From NCBI RefSeq assembly GCF_001438695.1, contig NZ_JQBH01000001.1, forward strand, positions 127,248 to 191,247: a stretch of 64,000 nucleotides of DNA. Direction: 5' to 3'. The notes under the pieces are model-generated. The model was not told the origin of the DNA. It made no database searches and worked only from the letters and a program-made list of their open reading frames with translations. Made by a program: the position numbers and the translations under genes. This DNA comes from Fructobacillus fructosus KCTC 3544 (GTDB lineage: Bacteria > Bacillota > Bacilli > Lactobacillales > Lactobacillaceae). Below are positions 45,782-54,207 of this stretch, in pieces (position 1 is the first letter of the stretch; every line of letters starts with the position of its first letter).

Positions 45782-47947
45782 TTACTGCTGTACCAGGTTT
45801 GTATAGGCCTCGTTAGTCCCGAGTAAGGCCGCATGCTTTCCATCCGCTACGATTCTTCCATGATCTAACATGACCAGCCGGTCCGCTCGTTCGGCAACGG
45901 TTAAACGATGAGCGACAAAAATAATGGTTTTATCCTCTAGAGCTAGTAGATTATCAATCACTTTCTTTTCGGTTAGCAAATCAAGATTACTAGTGGATTC
46001 ATCCAAAATAAGGACCTGGGAATCAGTTAAAAGTGCCCGGGCTAACGAGAGGCGTTGTCGCTGTCCGCCGGAAAGTGTCCCCGCATCGTTAATTTCAGTA
46101 TGAAAACCCTGTGCCATTTTTTCGATATCTTCTTTAATGCCAGCGATTTCTACTGCTCGATAAATTGCTTCTGGTTGGACTGGCTCTTTAACCCCTAGGA
46201 GTAAGTTTTCAATGATGGTTCCAGTAAAAAGATGGGCCTCCTGAGGAACATAGGTAATGCTTGAACGAAGGGTTTCCTTTTTAAACTGGCAAATATCATG
46301 GTGGTTAATCGAGATTTTCCCGTGATTGGCTTCGAGGTCAAAAAAACGAACCAACAGTTTAGCTAAGGTTGATTTTCCAGATCCAGAAACGCCAACCAGC
46401 GCAATTTTTTCATTGTTTTGTATGGTTAAATCTAAGCGATCGAAAATTGGTTGATTGTATTGATACTCAAAGGAAATGTTTTCAAAGCGAATGGTTAAAT
46501 CCTGCTTTTCTATTGATAGCAGGTTTTCTTCACCGTCAAACTCAGACGAAACGGCATAGATTTCTTGCAAGCGGTGAGCGGCGACAATGGCGGACTGAAT
46601 CTTACTTTGTAGGTTAATGATGGTTTGCAGTGGTTCCGTAAAATAACCAAGCAAAGCGTTATAAGCCATTAATTCCCCAATGGTCAGACGATTTTGCACG
46701 ACTAAATTGGCGCCATACCATAAAACAAACACTTGAAAAACAAGTTTTAAAGTCCCCTTTAAGGATTCTTGAATCGCTGTTAAGCGTTCTTTGGAAAAAG
46801 AACGCTTTAAAAAACGGACATAGTTTTGATCAATTTCATCATAACCAGACTGTTCAGCACCAAGCGCTTTAATTGTTTCCATGCCAGTTAATCGTTCAAT
46901 AACCGCTGCTTCTAGATTAGCTCCCGCGCGCATGGTTTCGTGATTTAAACGTGAAAAGACTTTAACAAAGACCAAGATAACAAAAGTGTAAACAGGAATC
47001 GATAAAGCCGTAATTAGGAATAACTGAGCATTATAGCTCAATAAAACAACAGCCATAATGATCACAATGACCAGGTCAATGAATAGAGACAGTATGGATG
47101 AAGCAACTGCTTCAATCACGGAATTGGCATCATTAAAGCGAGAAGTTAGTTCGCCAACCCGTCTGGTGTAAAAGAAGCTCATTGGTAATTTAAACAAATG
47201 CCGGACATAGGAAAGAATGATGTCAATTGATAATCGTTGTCCCAGAATAATAAGCAAATACTGTTGTACATAGGCCATGACCTGTTGCAAAAGATAGGCT
47301 GAAATCAGGCCAAGACTAACAATGGCCAGGGTGCTCATCATACTATTGGGAACATACTCATCAACTAAGAATTGCAGAAAATAAGAGCCAACAATGCTAA
47401 TCGAGATCACAAACAGCGAAGCCGCCACAATATTGGCCACTAACCCTTTTTGCTTTATGATCACGGATGAGAGACCACTGAAACCACGCCAACTCTCTTT
47501 TTCTGGTTTGAACTCTGAGTTGGGGGCAAAAAAGAGGGCCACGCCTGTCCACTGTTCTTCAAATTCGGCATGGGTCATGGTTCTCTTTTTGACGTTTGGA
47601 TCCGGGTCAGCAATTTTAATTTTATTTTTTGTTACACCGTACACGACGTAGTAGTGTTCGAGTAGCTGACTATGATCGGGCTTTTGGACATGCACAATAA
47701 ATGGAAAGGGTTTTTGATTATCTTTCTCAAATAGAGTCATATCCGCTCGAATGGCCTTTGCATCAAAGTTCATTCTTTCGGCCGCTTTTTTTAGACCAAG
47801 TGCCGTTGATCCTTCTAAGTTAGTTTTCGCTAAGCGACGTATTTTTGCAATGGATACGTCATAGCCGTATGTCTTCGCAACCATGGCCAGACAGGCAGTG
47901 CCACAATCGCGTTCATCAACTTGTGCTCTGTATCGAAAATGTTGCAT
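45782..47947 (-). CDS. Peptide ABC exporter with C39 leader peptidase (LcnC/MesD/ComA type)
   Basis: 721 aa, all three parts present: N-terminal C39 cysteine protease with Cys15 (DERDCGTAC), His98 (LEHYYVVYG) and Asp114 (IADPDP); six-helix transmembrane domain (about 160-450); ATPase with Walker A GVSGSGKSTLAKLL, signature LSGGQRQRLSLARALL, Walker B VLILDEST. Such proteins cleave double-glycine leaders while exporting bacteriocins or pheromones. Catalytic residues are intact, so it looks functional, but no substrate gene is recognised nearby. Confidence 0.92.
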   Translation of the reverse strand: MQHFRYRAQVDERDCGTACLAMVAKTYGYDVSIAKIRRLAKTNLEGSTALGLKKAAERMNFDAKAIRADMTLFEKDNQKPFPFIVHVQKPDHSQLLEHYYVVYGVTKNKIKIADPDPNVKKRTMTHAEFEEQWTGVALFFAPNSEFKPEKESWRGFSGLSSVIIKQKGLVANIVAASLFVISISIVGSYFLQFLVDEYVPNSMMSTLAIVSLGLISAYLLQQVMAYVQQYLLIILGQRLSIDIILSYVRHLFKLPMSFFYTRRVGELTSRFNDANSVIEAVASSILSLFIDLVIVIIMAVVLLSYNAQLFLITALSIPVYTFVILVFVKVFSRLNHETMRAGANLEAAVIERLTGMETIKALGAEQSGYDEIDQNYVRFLKRSFSKERLTAIQESLKGTLKLVFQVFVLWYGANLVVQNRLTIGELMAYNALLGYFTEPLQTIINLQSKIQSAIVAAHRLQEIYAVSSEFDGEENLLSIEKQDLTIRFENISFEYQYNQPIFDRLDLTIQNNEKIALVGVSGSGKSTLAKLLVRFFDLEANHGKISINHHDICQFKKETLRSSITYVPQEAHLFTGTIIENLLLGVKEPVQPEAIYRAVEIAGIKEDIEKMAQGFHTEINDAGTLSGGQRQRLSLARALLTDSQVLILDESTSNLDLLTEKKVIDNLLALEDKTIIFVAHRLTVAERADRLVMLDHGRIVADGKHAALLGTNEAYTNLVQQ

Positions 47948-47980
47948 AGGTGCTTTCTCCGAATAAGGATTATGAATTGC

Positions 47981-48088
47981 TCAAAAGCGGTTAGATTCAT
48001 CAATGTTTTCTTCACTTAGTATTACGTAAAAAGGATGATACTCACTCAAAATCAAATGATCACGATGAACAAAACAAGCTTTCCCCAT
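47981..48088 (-). CDS. 35-codon ORF upstream of the exporter, possible small peptide
   Basis: ATG 48088 follows GAGGTG; the product begins MGKACFVHRDHLILSEYHPF and ends EENIDESNRF. It ends 33 bp before the exporter start, in the same orientation, in an otherwise empty 220-bp gap. It has no double-glycine leader, so it is not an obvious exporter substrate. It could be a real accessory peptide, a decayed gene, or chance. Confidence 0.3.
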   Translation of the reverse strand: MGKACFVHRDHLILSEYHPFYVILSEENIDESNRF

Positions 48089-48097
48089 TAACACCTC

Positions 48098-48115
48098 GTA
48101 AATTCCAAAATTTAC
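48098..48115. repeat. Perfect inverted repeat before the 35-codon ORF
   Basis: GTAAATT-CCAA-AATTTAC, seven-base arms, 10 bp before the 35-codon ORF. It could be an operator or a small mRNA hairpin at its ribosome site. No confident promoter hexamers are seen around it. Confidence 0.5.
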
Positions 48116-48145
48116 CTTGTCATTACTTGCCCTCATGGACATGAA

Positions 48146-48182
48146 AAAAGGCGCTAACAACGTTTCGTTGTTAGCGCCTTTT
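48146..48182. terminator. Bidirectional terminator, 17-bp perfect stem
   Basis: AAAAGGCGCTAACAACG-TTT-CGTTGTTAGCGCCTTTT; ends the tsaE operon and overlaps the last codons of its final gene. Confidence 0.9.
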
Positions 48183-48359
48183 ATTTAGAAATGATGACGA
48201 TAAATTCCGCCACAGTCCATACGAAATCATGACAGCCCCCAAGCCGGCAAAGAAAGCCGCAATTGGTTTATCGGTTGTCAGCATTGTGTGGAGGGCCAGC
48301 AGCACTAAGAATAGTGCTGGAACATTTCTCGCTATTTTTTTTCGTTTCAAACCGTTCAT
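48171..48359 (-). CDS. Small two-helix membrane protein, function unknown
   Basis: 62 aa: basic start (MNGLKRKKIARN), two hydrophobic helices (VPALFLVLLALHTMLTT and IAAFFAGLGAVMISYGLW) and a basic end. 17 bp after the exonuclease gene and before the operon terminator, whose 5' arm encodes its last residues. I do not recognise a family. Confidence 0.6.
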   Translation of the reverse strand: MNGLKRKKIARNVPALFLVLLALHTMLTTDKPIAAFFAGLGAVMISYGLWRNLSSSFLNKRR

Positions 48360-48376
48360 CTGTGAAAGCTTTCCTT

Positions 48377-48910
48377 CTACTTATACCGGACCGCTTTTTT
48401 CAACGGTTCCGTTCCAAAGAGCTGTCCCTGACGAATTAAAATTTCAGCACAGGCAATGGCATCCGCGAGCGCATTGTGGTGGTTTTTGAGGGAGATATCA
48501 AGAGCAGCAGAAACGGTGTTCAATTTGTGATTAGGCAAATCAGGCATTAATTTCCGTGAAGTTTTTAAGGTGTCCAAAACCTGAAAATGAGCATCTGGCA
48601 AGTCGTAATAATCCAAGCACGCCTTTAAAACGGACACATCAAACGTCGCGTTATGAGCAACCACCATTTTCTCCTCTGTAAAAAACGGCGCAATGGTAGG
48701 CCAAATTTCTTTAAAAGTCGGGGCGTTCACGACATCTTTCTTATAAATGCCGTGAATTTGCGAATTACGTGCGGAAAACGGTGTATCGGGCTTCAATAGC
48801 GTATAGAATTGATCCACGATTTCATCGTTACGAACAACGACTAAGGCCAGCGAGACAGCCGAGTGGCGCTGGCCAGACGCTGTTTCAAAATCAATGGCAA
48901 CAAAATTCAT
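48377..48910 (-). CDS. DnaQ-like DEDDh 3'-5' exonuclease
   Basis: 177 aa exonuclease domain alone: FVAIDFETASG (DxE), VAHNATFDVSVLKACL and HNALADAIACAEIL (final His-x-Asp). Relatives are annotated as DNA polymerase III epsilon-like proteins, but with PolC present in Firmicutes it is more likely a repair or RNA-trimming nuclease. Four-base overlap with the GNAT gene upstream. Confidence 0.88.
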   Translation of the reverse strand: MNFVAIDFETASGQRHSAVSLALVVVRNDEIVDQFYTLLKPDTPFSARNSQIHGIYKKDVVNAPTFKEIWPTIAPFFTEEKMVVAHNATFDVSVLKACLDYYDLPDAHFQVLDTLKTSRKLMPDLPNHKLNTVSAALDISLKNHHNALADAIACAEILIRQGQLFGTEPLKKAVRYK

Positions 48911-49464
48911 CTTAGCACCAATTCCCTTCGTTCAAGCGTGGCAGTTCGACCCGTCGGTAAGACAACCGTTTGTTCACCGCCAGGTTGAATAGCAAAGCCA
49001 AGTTCATCATAAAGATGACGGGCGGCCGCATTCGTGACATCCACATCTAGCCACAATCGCTCATAGCCGACTTTTTCGGACCAATCAACCATGGCTTGTA
49101 TTGTTAAGCGGCCCAATCCCTGATTCTGATAGTCTTTTAAAACCGCAATGCCCACTTCCCCTTCTGATATGGAGCCGATACCAACTGGGTAGGCCACAGC
49201 TGGATAGTCCTCAGAATCATTATTGCTGGAAGTCTCTGCCCAGATAAGCCAGGTTTGGGCAGGCAAAGTTGCCTCAGCATCCAACTTTTCTTCGTCAATA
49301 CTCGTTGACTGTTGCCGTGCTAACTCATCCGCTAACAAAAAAGTATCCGACTCTTTTTTCAAGACCGATAGTAGTTCCTGTGAGAAGGCAGCTTGTTGCA
49401 AGTCAAGCACCTTTAAACTGTAAGACAACGTCACCTTGTTCTCATCCGGGTTTTCCGCCATCAT
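48907..49464 (-). CDS. GNAT-family N-acetyltransferase
   Basis: 185 aa acetyltransferase: acetyl-CoA loop VLKDYQNQGLGRLTIQAMVDW, then LDVDVTNAAARHLYDELGF. Start overlaps the tsaE stop (ATGATGA arrangement). Location after tsaE recalls RimI, but the sequence is longer and does not show the clear RimI pattern, so the acceptor is unknown. Confidence 0.85.
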   Translation of the reverse strand: MMAENPDENKVTLSYSLKVLDLQQAAFSQELLSVLKKESDTFLLADELARQQSTSIDEEKLDAEATLPAQTWLIWAETSSNNDSEDYPAVAYPVGIGSISEGEVGIAVLKDYQNQGLGRLTIQAMVDWSEKVGYERLWLDVDVTNAAARHLYDELGFAIQPGGEQTVVLPTGRTATLERRELVLR

Positions 49465-49916
49465 GATAATTCCTCTTCAAGTTCGGCAACTTTTCCCAAA
49501 CCCTTGATGGTGATTAAACGCTCGTCTTCGCCATTACCAGTGCGTTCAAAAGTCATGACTAAACGATCGTTAGGCAGCAAATCAGCCATGAACTGTGGCC
49601 ATTCAATCAGCGTTACACCGTCCGTTCCAAGGTAGTCCTCAAAGCCCTGGTCAGCCGCGCCCGACTCTTCCAAGCGGTAGGCATCAAAATGATACAAAGG
49701 AAGCCGACCACTATCGTAGGTGTTCAGAATGTTAAAGGTTGGGCTCTTGACCCGATCGAGTACACCGAGTGCTTCCGCAAACCCCTTGGTAAAAGTCGTT
49801 TTCCCCGCACCAAGATCACCATTTAACGTGATGACTAGGCCGGCATCGGCTAAAGCAGCCATTTTTTTTGCCAGCTCCTTTGTTTGGGCTGGATTTGTGC
49901 TTTTAAATCTTTTCAT
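49461..49916 (-). CDS. tsaE: tRNA threonylcarbamoyladenosine biosynthesis ATPase TsaE
   Basis: ATPase of the t6A37 tRNA modification complex with TsaB and TsaD. P-loop NGDLGAGKTTFTKGFAEALG, SPTFNILNTYD, HFDAYRLEE and LIEWPQ. 151 aa. A TATAAT with TGG extension lies 7 nt before the ATG and no usable ribosome site is present, so the mRNA is probably leaderless. First gene of tsaE-GNAT-exonuclease-small membrane protein. Confidence 0.94.
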   Translation of the reverse strand: MKRFKSTNPAQTKELAKKMAALADAGLVITLNGDLGAGKTTFTKGFAEALGVLDRVKSPTFNILNTYDSGRLPLYHFDAYRLEESGAADQGFEDYLGTDGVTLIEWPQFMADLLPNDRLVMTFERTGNGEDERLITIKGLGKVAELEEELS

Positions 49917-49929
49917 ACCCTCTATTATA
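49914..49929 (-). promoter_or_regulatory. Extended -10 promoter abutting tsaE start (predicted leaderless)
   Basis: Minus-strand TGGTATAAT (TATAAT at 49924-49929), AGAGGGT, ATG. The purine stretch is too close to the ATG to act as a ribosome site. Confidence 0.6.
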
Positions 49930-49992
49930 CCATGTACCGATTTTTAAGAGCTGCGGAGCACCCACCGCATGAACAGACGCCACACAGCCTAA

Positions 49993-50307
49993 TCAGGTAA
50001 AGGCAATCGCAATGACTAAAGCCATGCTAATGGCCAAACGAATCATATGCTGGTGAAATTGAAAATCATCCAATAAATAGCCACGATAGGCTCCCTGCAG
50101 TTGATAAATGACGATACCAAGACCGCCAACCCAGCGAAAAGTTGACCATGAATGACTAACAAAGAACAGAATGGTCAAACTACTGGCAATATTGATGGCA
50201 TAAAATAACCAATACTTATCTTCATCAACAATACTTGCATGTACCGTTGCCACGAAAACAACCACGGCGTATAACGAAATAACTACTCTTAAGATTAATG
50301 CTAACAT
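49993..50307 (-). CDS. Small polytopic membrane protein, function unknown
   Basis: 104 aa with about four hydrophobic helices (MLALILRVVISLYAVVVFVA, WLFYAINIASSLTILFFVS, WVGGLGIVIYQLQGAY, IRLAISMALVIAIAFT). Ribosome site GGGAGGG. It stands alone between queA and tsaE; a TGTTATACT extended -10 is about 65 nt upstream. I do not recognise a family. Confidence 0.65.
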   Translation of the reverse strand: MLALILRVVISLYAVVVFVATVHASIVDEDKYWLFYAINIASSLTILFFVSHSWSTFRWVGGLGIVIYQLQGAYRGYLLDDFQFHQHMIRLAISMALVIAIAFT

Positions 50308-50422
50308 CCCTACCCTCCCGTATTTAAGAAAGCAATCCTAAAAAATTTATTGAAACCAAAAAATCCCATTATCTTGCAGTATAACAAATTTCTTCCAAAA
50401 GTTACCGATGCATTTTGACAAT

Positions 50423-50447
50423 AAAAAAAGGCCAAGGGGCCTTTTTT
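50423..50447 (-). terminator. Intrinsic terminator after queA
   Basis: AAAAAAGGCC-CCTT-GGCCTTTTTTT on the minus strand, symmetric. Confidence 0.85.
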
Positions 50448-50450
50448 CCA

Positions 50451-51512
50451 TTACTTGTGGACAAACATCGCATCCCCAAACGAGAAGAAACGGTACTTGT
50501 CCAAAACAGCGTGTTGGTACGCTTTTAAAATATTATCACGACCAGTGAAAGCGGCCACTAGCATAACCAACGTCGACTTTGGTAAGTGAAAGTTAGTAAT
50601 GAAAGCATCCACAACCTGCCAGTGATAACCCGGCTTAATGAAAATGTCCGTCCAGCCAGAATCGGCCTGCAGTTCCCCATTAAACTTTGTTCCAATGGTT
50701 TCCAAGGTACGAATCGAAGTGGTTCCCGTGGCAACGATTCGACCACCATTTGACCGAACTTTGTTCAGCTTGGCCGCAGCTTCGGCTGATAACTGGTAAA
50801 ACTCCGAGTGCATCTGATGATCTTCAATGTTTTCTTCATCAACCGGACGGAAGGTTCCGAGTCCCACGTGCAAAGTCAGCTCGACTAATTCGACACCTTT
50901 ATCAGCGACTTTTTGAAGTAGCTCAGGTGTCCAATGGAGCCCAGCAGTTGGAGCAGCGGCCGAACCATCGACTTTGGAATACACCGTTTGGTAACGTTCC
51001 TGATCGTCCAGCTTTTCCTTAATGTATGGAGGTAACGGCATTTCACCCAGTTCCTCCAGACGTTCCATAAAGATTCCTTGATAGTCGAATTGGATATAGC
51101 GACCACCGTGGTCCAGTTCCTTCACAATTGTTCCGGTCATAACGGGGTGCTTTGGATCATCTCCAAAGACAATGGTTGAACCAACTGGTGACTTTTTAGC
51201 CGGTTTAACTAAAACTTCCCAGACGTCATCATGGTCTTGACGTAGTAACAAGACTTCCGCATGGCCACCCGTGCTTGGCCGAACACCATGCAAGCGAGCT
51301 GGTAACACGCGGGAATTATTCATCACCAGGGCATCACCCGGGTTTAAATATTCCAAAATATCATAAAAGTGCTTATCCTCATAGTTACCAGTCAAGGCAT
51401 TTAAAACCAGCAAACGCGAGGAAGAACGGTCTTTCAACGGTGTTTGTGCAATCAGTTCTTCCGGCAAATCATAATCAAAGTCTGATAATTGGTAATGTGG
51501 CGCATCCCCCAT
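50451..51512 (-). CDS. queA: S-adenosylmethionine:tRNA ribosyltransferase-isomerase
   Basis: Makes epoxyqueuosine in wobble position 34 of GUN tRNAs. [17 protein letters not shown] start, [36 protein letters not shown] and [18 protein letters not shown]. 353 aa. Fifteen bases after ruvB, the standard ruvB-queA order; tgt is not in the window. Confidence 0.97.
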   Translation of the reverse strand: MGDAPHYQLSDFDYDLPEELIAQTPLKDRSSSRLLVLNALTGNYEDKHFYDILEYLNPGDALVMNNSRVLPARLHGVRPSTGGHAEVLLLRQDHDDVWEVLVKPAKKSPVGSTIVFGDDPKHPVMTGTIVKELDHGGRYIQFDYQGIFMERLEELGEMPLPPYIKEKLDDQERYQTVYSKVDGSAAAPTAGLHWTPELLQKVADKGVELVELTLHVGLGTFRPVDEENIEDHQMHSEFYQLSAEAAAKLNKVRSNGGRIVATGTTSIRTLETIGTKFNGELQADSGWTDIFIKPGYHWQVVDAFITNFHLPKSTLVMLVAAFTGRDNILKAYQHAVLDKYRFFSFGDAMFVHK

Positions 51513-51527
51513 GGAAGTTTCCCCCTT

Positions 51528-52583
51528 TTAATCCTGATGTTCATATGGTCGATTCAAATGATGGTAAGCCGTTTCTGTCACAACGCGTCCACGTGGCGTT
51601 CGTTTCAAAAAACCAATTTGCAACAGGTAGGGCTCGACCATCGATTCAATCGTATCTTGTTCTTCACCGATATTAGCAGCAATTGTGGCTAAGCCGACTG
51701 GGCCTCCATGATAGAGATCAATCATGGCTAGTAAAAGTTTGTGGTCGGTTTCATCCAAACCCTTTTGGTCAACTCGCAACTTATTCAAGGCCATATCCAC
51801 TAATTCCGGTTCAATCGCGGACTGGCCGGCAACCTGAGCAAAATCACGGACACGCTTTAACAAACGGTTCGCAATTCGTGGCGTTCCTCTCGAGCGAAGG
51901 GCCACTGCCAACGCCCCCTCTTTGGTAATTGGGGCTTCAAAAATCGCGGCCGTTCGGCTGACAATTTCGGCTAGGTCTTCCGGCTCGTAATAGGCCAGCG
52001 AATTAATGATACCAAACCGGTCGCGGAGTGGCTTCGATAACATACCAGGCCGGGTTGTGGCTCCTACCAACGTAAAGGGTGGCAGGGGAAAGTGAACGGC
52101 CCGGGCCGTTGGTCCTTGTCCAACCATGATGTCGATGTAAAAATCTTCCATGGCTGAATACAACATCTCTTCAATGTTCATCGGTAAGCGATGAATTTCA
52201 TCAATAAAGAGGACGTCCCCAGGCTCCAATCCGTTTAGCAAGGCTACCAAGTCCCCGCCCTTTTCAATCGCGGGTCCTGAGGCCGTTTTAAGGTGCACCC
52301 CTAATTCATTCGCGATGATCATGGCCAAAGTTGTTTTTCCAAGACCTGGAGGTCCAAACAACAAGACATGGTCCAACGCTTCCTCGCGCATTTTAGCCGC
52401 CTGAAGGTAGACAGCCAATTCTTCTTTCAGCGCTCGTTGTCCAATGTATTCCGACAACTTTTTGGGACGTAACGAGAGCTCACTTTCCTGCTCTTCTTGG
52501 TTTGCCTTGGCATCTTTTAGTAACTCATCTGTTTGATTTTGTCCTTCAAACCAGGCATTAAATTGTGGATTTTCATCAGTCAT
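51528..52583 (-). CDS. ruvB: Holliday junction branch migration ATPase RuvB
   Basis: AAA+ motor of branch migration. [14 protein letters not shown], Walker [21 protein letters not shown], Walker B FIDEIHRL, sensor GATTRPG, arginine finger LRDRFG and winged helix. 351 aa. ATG 52583 is the only possible start before the conserved region (in-frame TAA directly upstream), yet there is no ribosome site; TATAAT lies 7 nt before it. ruvA is not adjacent. Confidence 0.96.
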   Translation of the reverse strand: MTDENPQFNAWFEGQNQTDELLKDAKANQEEQESELSLRPKKLSEYIGQRALKEELAVYLQAAKMREEALDHVLLFGPPGLGKTTLAMIIANELGVHLKTASGPAIEKGGDLVALLNGLEPGDVLFIDEIHRLPMNIEEMLYSAMEDFYIDIMVGQGPTARAVHFPLPPFTLVGATTRPGMLSKPLRDRFGIINSLAYYEPEDLAEIVSRTAAIFEAPITKEGALAVALRSRGTPRIANRLLKRVRDFAQVAGQSAIEPELVDMALNKLRVDQKGLDETDHKLLLAMIDLYHGGPVGLATIAANIGEEQDTIESMVEPYLLQIGFLKRTPRGRVVTETAYHHLNRPYEHQD

Positions 52584-52596
52584 TATGTTTATTATA
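52581..52596 (-). promoter_or_regulatory. -10 element abutting ruvB start (predicted leaderless)
   Basis: Minus-strand TATAAT (52591-52596), AAACATA, ATG. The spacer has no G at all, so no Shine-Dalgarno pairing is possible within it. Confidence 0.6.
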
Positions 52597-52646
52597 GCTT
52601 ATTTATGGGTTGATTGGGGCTGCCGACTCGTTATTGTGACTAACTT

Positions 52647-52669
52647 AAAAAAGTCGGTTCCCCGACTTT
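52647..52669 (-). terminator. Intrinsic terminator after rdgB
   Basis: Minus-strand AAAGTCGGGGAACCGACTTT hairpin followed by TTAAG; short T run; overlaps the rdgB stop. Confidence 0.75.
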
Positions 52670-53273
52670 ATTCGGCCAACCAGGCCGGTAGTTCGTTCAC
52701 TAATTCTTGCAAGGCACGTCCCCGGTGTGAAAGGCTGTTCTTTTCCGAAAGCGTCATTTCTGCAAAGGTTTTTTCAGCCGGTGCATAGTAAAAAATCGGA
52801 TCATAACCAAAACCCGCTTGCCCATCCCAGCTTTCTGTAATGAAGCCATCAACACGACCAACTGTTTCTAAATTGCGTCGGTTAGGACCAACCATAACCA
52901 TCACGGTCGTGAAAAAAGCTTCTCGTTCAATCCCGCGACAACCCGCTAATTTTGCCAGGACTTTTCGGTTATTAGCGGCATCATCATGGTCACCAGCGTA
53001 ACGAGCTGAATAGACCCCCGGCTCACCATTTAAAGCGGGAATTGTTAGACCAGAATCATCGGCCAAAACGAAATCATCTGGGTATTTAGCCGAAATGGTT
53101 TCAGCCTTTTTACTGGCATTTTCCACAAAGGTTTTGCCATCCTCGACAATGTCTGGTAAATCGGGTAAATCGGCCAGCGAAAGTACCGTCAAGTTGATGG
53201 TAGCTGCTGCTAAGGCAGCCTTAATCTCTTGGATTTTATGTGCATTTTTGCTAGCAATAATCAATCGAGCCAT
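52668..53273 (-). CDS. rdgB: XTP/dITP diphosphatase (RdgB/HAM1 family)
   Basis: Cleans the nucleotide pool of deaminated purines. LIIASKNAHKIQEIKAAL, DGKTFVENASKKA, FVLADDSGLTIPAL, GVYSARYAG, GFGYDPIFYY and LSHRGRAL. 201 aa. It starts 10 bp after murI; murI-rdgB is a usual pair. Confidence 0.96.
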   Translation of the reverse strand: MARLIIASKNAHKIQEIKAALAAATINLTVLSLADLPDLPDIVEDGKTFVENASKKAETISAKYPDDFVLADDSGLTIPALNGEPGVYSARYAGDHDDAANNRKVLAKLAGCRGIEREAFFTTVMVMVGPNRRNLETVGRVDGFITESWDGQAGFGYDPIFYYAPAEKTFAEMTLSEKNSLSHRGRALQELVNELPAWLAE

Positions 53274-53283
53274 TCACCTTCTC

Positions 53284-54111
53284 CTATTCCTTTTCGAGCT
53301 TTTGCAATGATAGGTGTTCAAACTGCCAATCACCAACCCCGAGCCAGTCGGTGGCGATGGTCTTAAAGTTCGAAACAGATCCAGTTGTGTAAAGTTCGTA
53401 CTTTACCGAATGCTTTTGTTCATCATCTAATAAATTCAATTGACGCAAACGGTCAGCCAAATCCTTTGCCGTAGCAGCACCAGCGTCAACTAACGATACG
53501 TCTTTCCCGACGGCTAGTTGAATAGCAGGTGTCAAGAGTGGGAAGTGGGTACAGCCGAGGATAAGCGTATCAATCTGGTCATTTTTCAATTGTTTCAAAT
53601 GACTAGCAACCAACCGTTCCGCTTCAGTACTGTGGTAGTGGTTTTTTTCAACAAGTTGAACAAAATCGGGTTCAGCTTGTGCAAAAATTTTTGCGGATGG
53701 TTCTAATTCATTGATATCTTCTTGATAGCGATTCGATTTCACCGTGCCTTCCGTTGCAATCAAGCCAATTCGACCCGTCCTAGAGGCCGAAACGGCCGCC
53801 TTCGCACCGGATTCAATGACACCAATTACTGGAATATCTAATTCAGACTGCAGAACCGGAAGTGCGCAGGCTGTCGCTGTATTACAGGCGATGGCCAACA
53901 CCTTAATATCGTGCTCTTTGACAAGAAAACGGGCAATTTGCCGGCTAAACTCAATTACTTCTTCGGAATTGCGTGGCCCGTACGGGTTGCGAGCGTTGTC
54001 ACCAACAAAGACGATTGATTCGTTTGGTAACAACTCCTTCGTGGCTTTTAGGACGGTCAGCCCCCCAATACCAGAATCCATCATTCCAATTGCATTTTGT
54101 CGTTTTTTCAT
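53284..54111 (-). CDS. murI: Glutamate racemase
   Basis: Makes D-Glu for peptidoglycan. IGMMDSGIGGLTVLK with the DSG motif, GDNARNPYGPR, catalytic Cys in ACNTATA and LGCTHFPLL. 275 aa. GATAAT lies 6 nt before the ATG, leaving no room for a ribosome site, so the mRNA looks leaderless; TTGCTT about 16 bp further up is a fair -35. Divergent from yslB. Confidence 0.96.
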   Translation of the reverse strand: MKKRQNAIGMMDSGIGGLTVLKATKELLPNESIVFVGDNARNPYGPRNSEEVIEFSRQIARFLVKEHDIKVLAIACNTATACALPVLQSELDIPVIGVIESGAKAAVSASRTGRIGLIATEGTVKSNRYQEDINELEPSAKIFAQAEPDFVQLVEKNHYHSTEAERLVASHLKQLKNDQIDTLILGCTHFPLLTPAIQLAVGKDVSLVDAGAATAKDLADRLRQLNLLDDEQKHSVKYELYTTGSVSNFKTIATDWLGVGDWQFEHLSLQKLEKE

Positions 54112-54123
54112 ACCCTTATTATC
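54109..54123 (-). promoter_or_regulatory. -10 element abutting murI start (predicted leaderless)
   Basis: Minus-strand GATAAT (54118-54123), AAGGGT, ATG, with a TTGCTT -35 at about 16-bp spacing. The expected +1 is the A of the ATG. Confidence 0.55.
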
Positions 54124-54176
54124 GTTGTTTCAAGAAAAAAAGCAAGAGAGGACCGCTCGTAGGGGTTTCCTTTTGT

Positions 54177-54182
54177 TATAAT
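54177..54182 (+). promoter_or_regulatory. yslB promoter -10 element
   Basis: TGTTATAAT (extended -10) 26 bp before the yslB ATG; the transcript would carry a short leader with AAAGGA. Confidence 0.55.
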
Positions 54183-54207
54183 GTTTAGAAGAAAGGATTT
54201 TTGCCAC

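Noticed and set aside
47830-48015. 61-codon minus-strand ORF overlapping the exporter start
   Set aside because: It overlaps the exporter C39 domain out of frame and lacks a convincing ribosome site and any GG leader.
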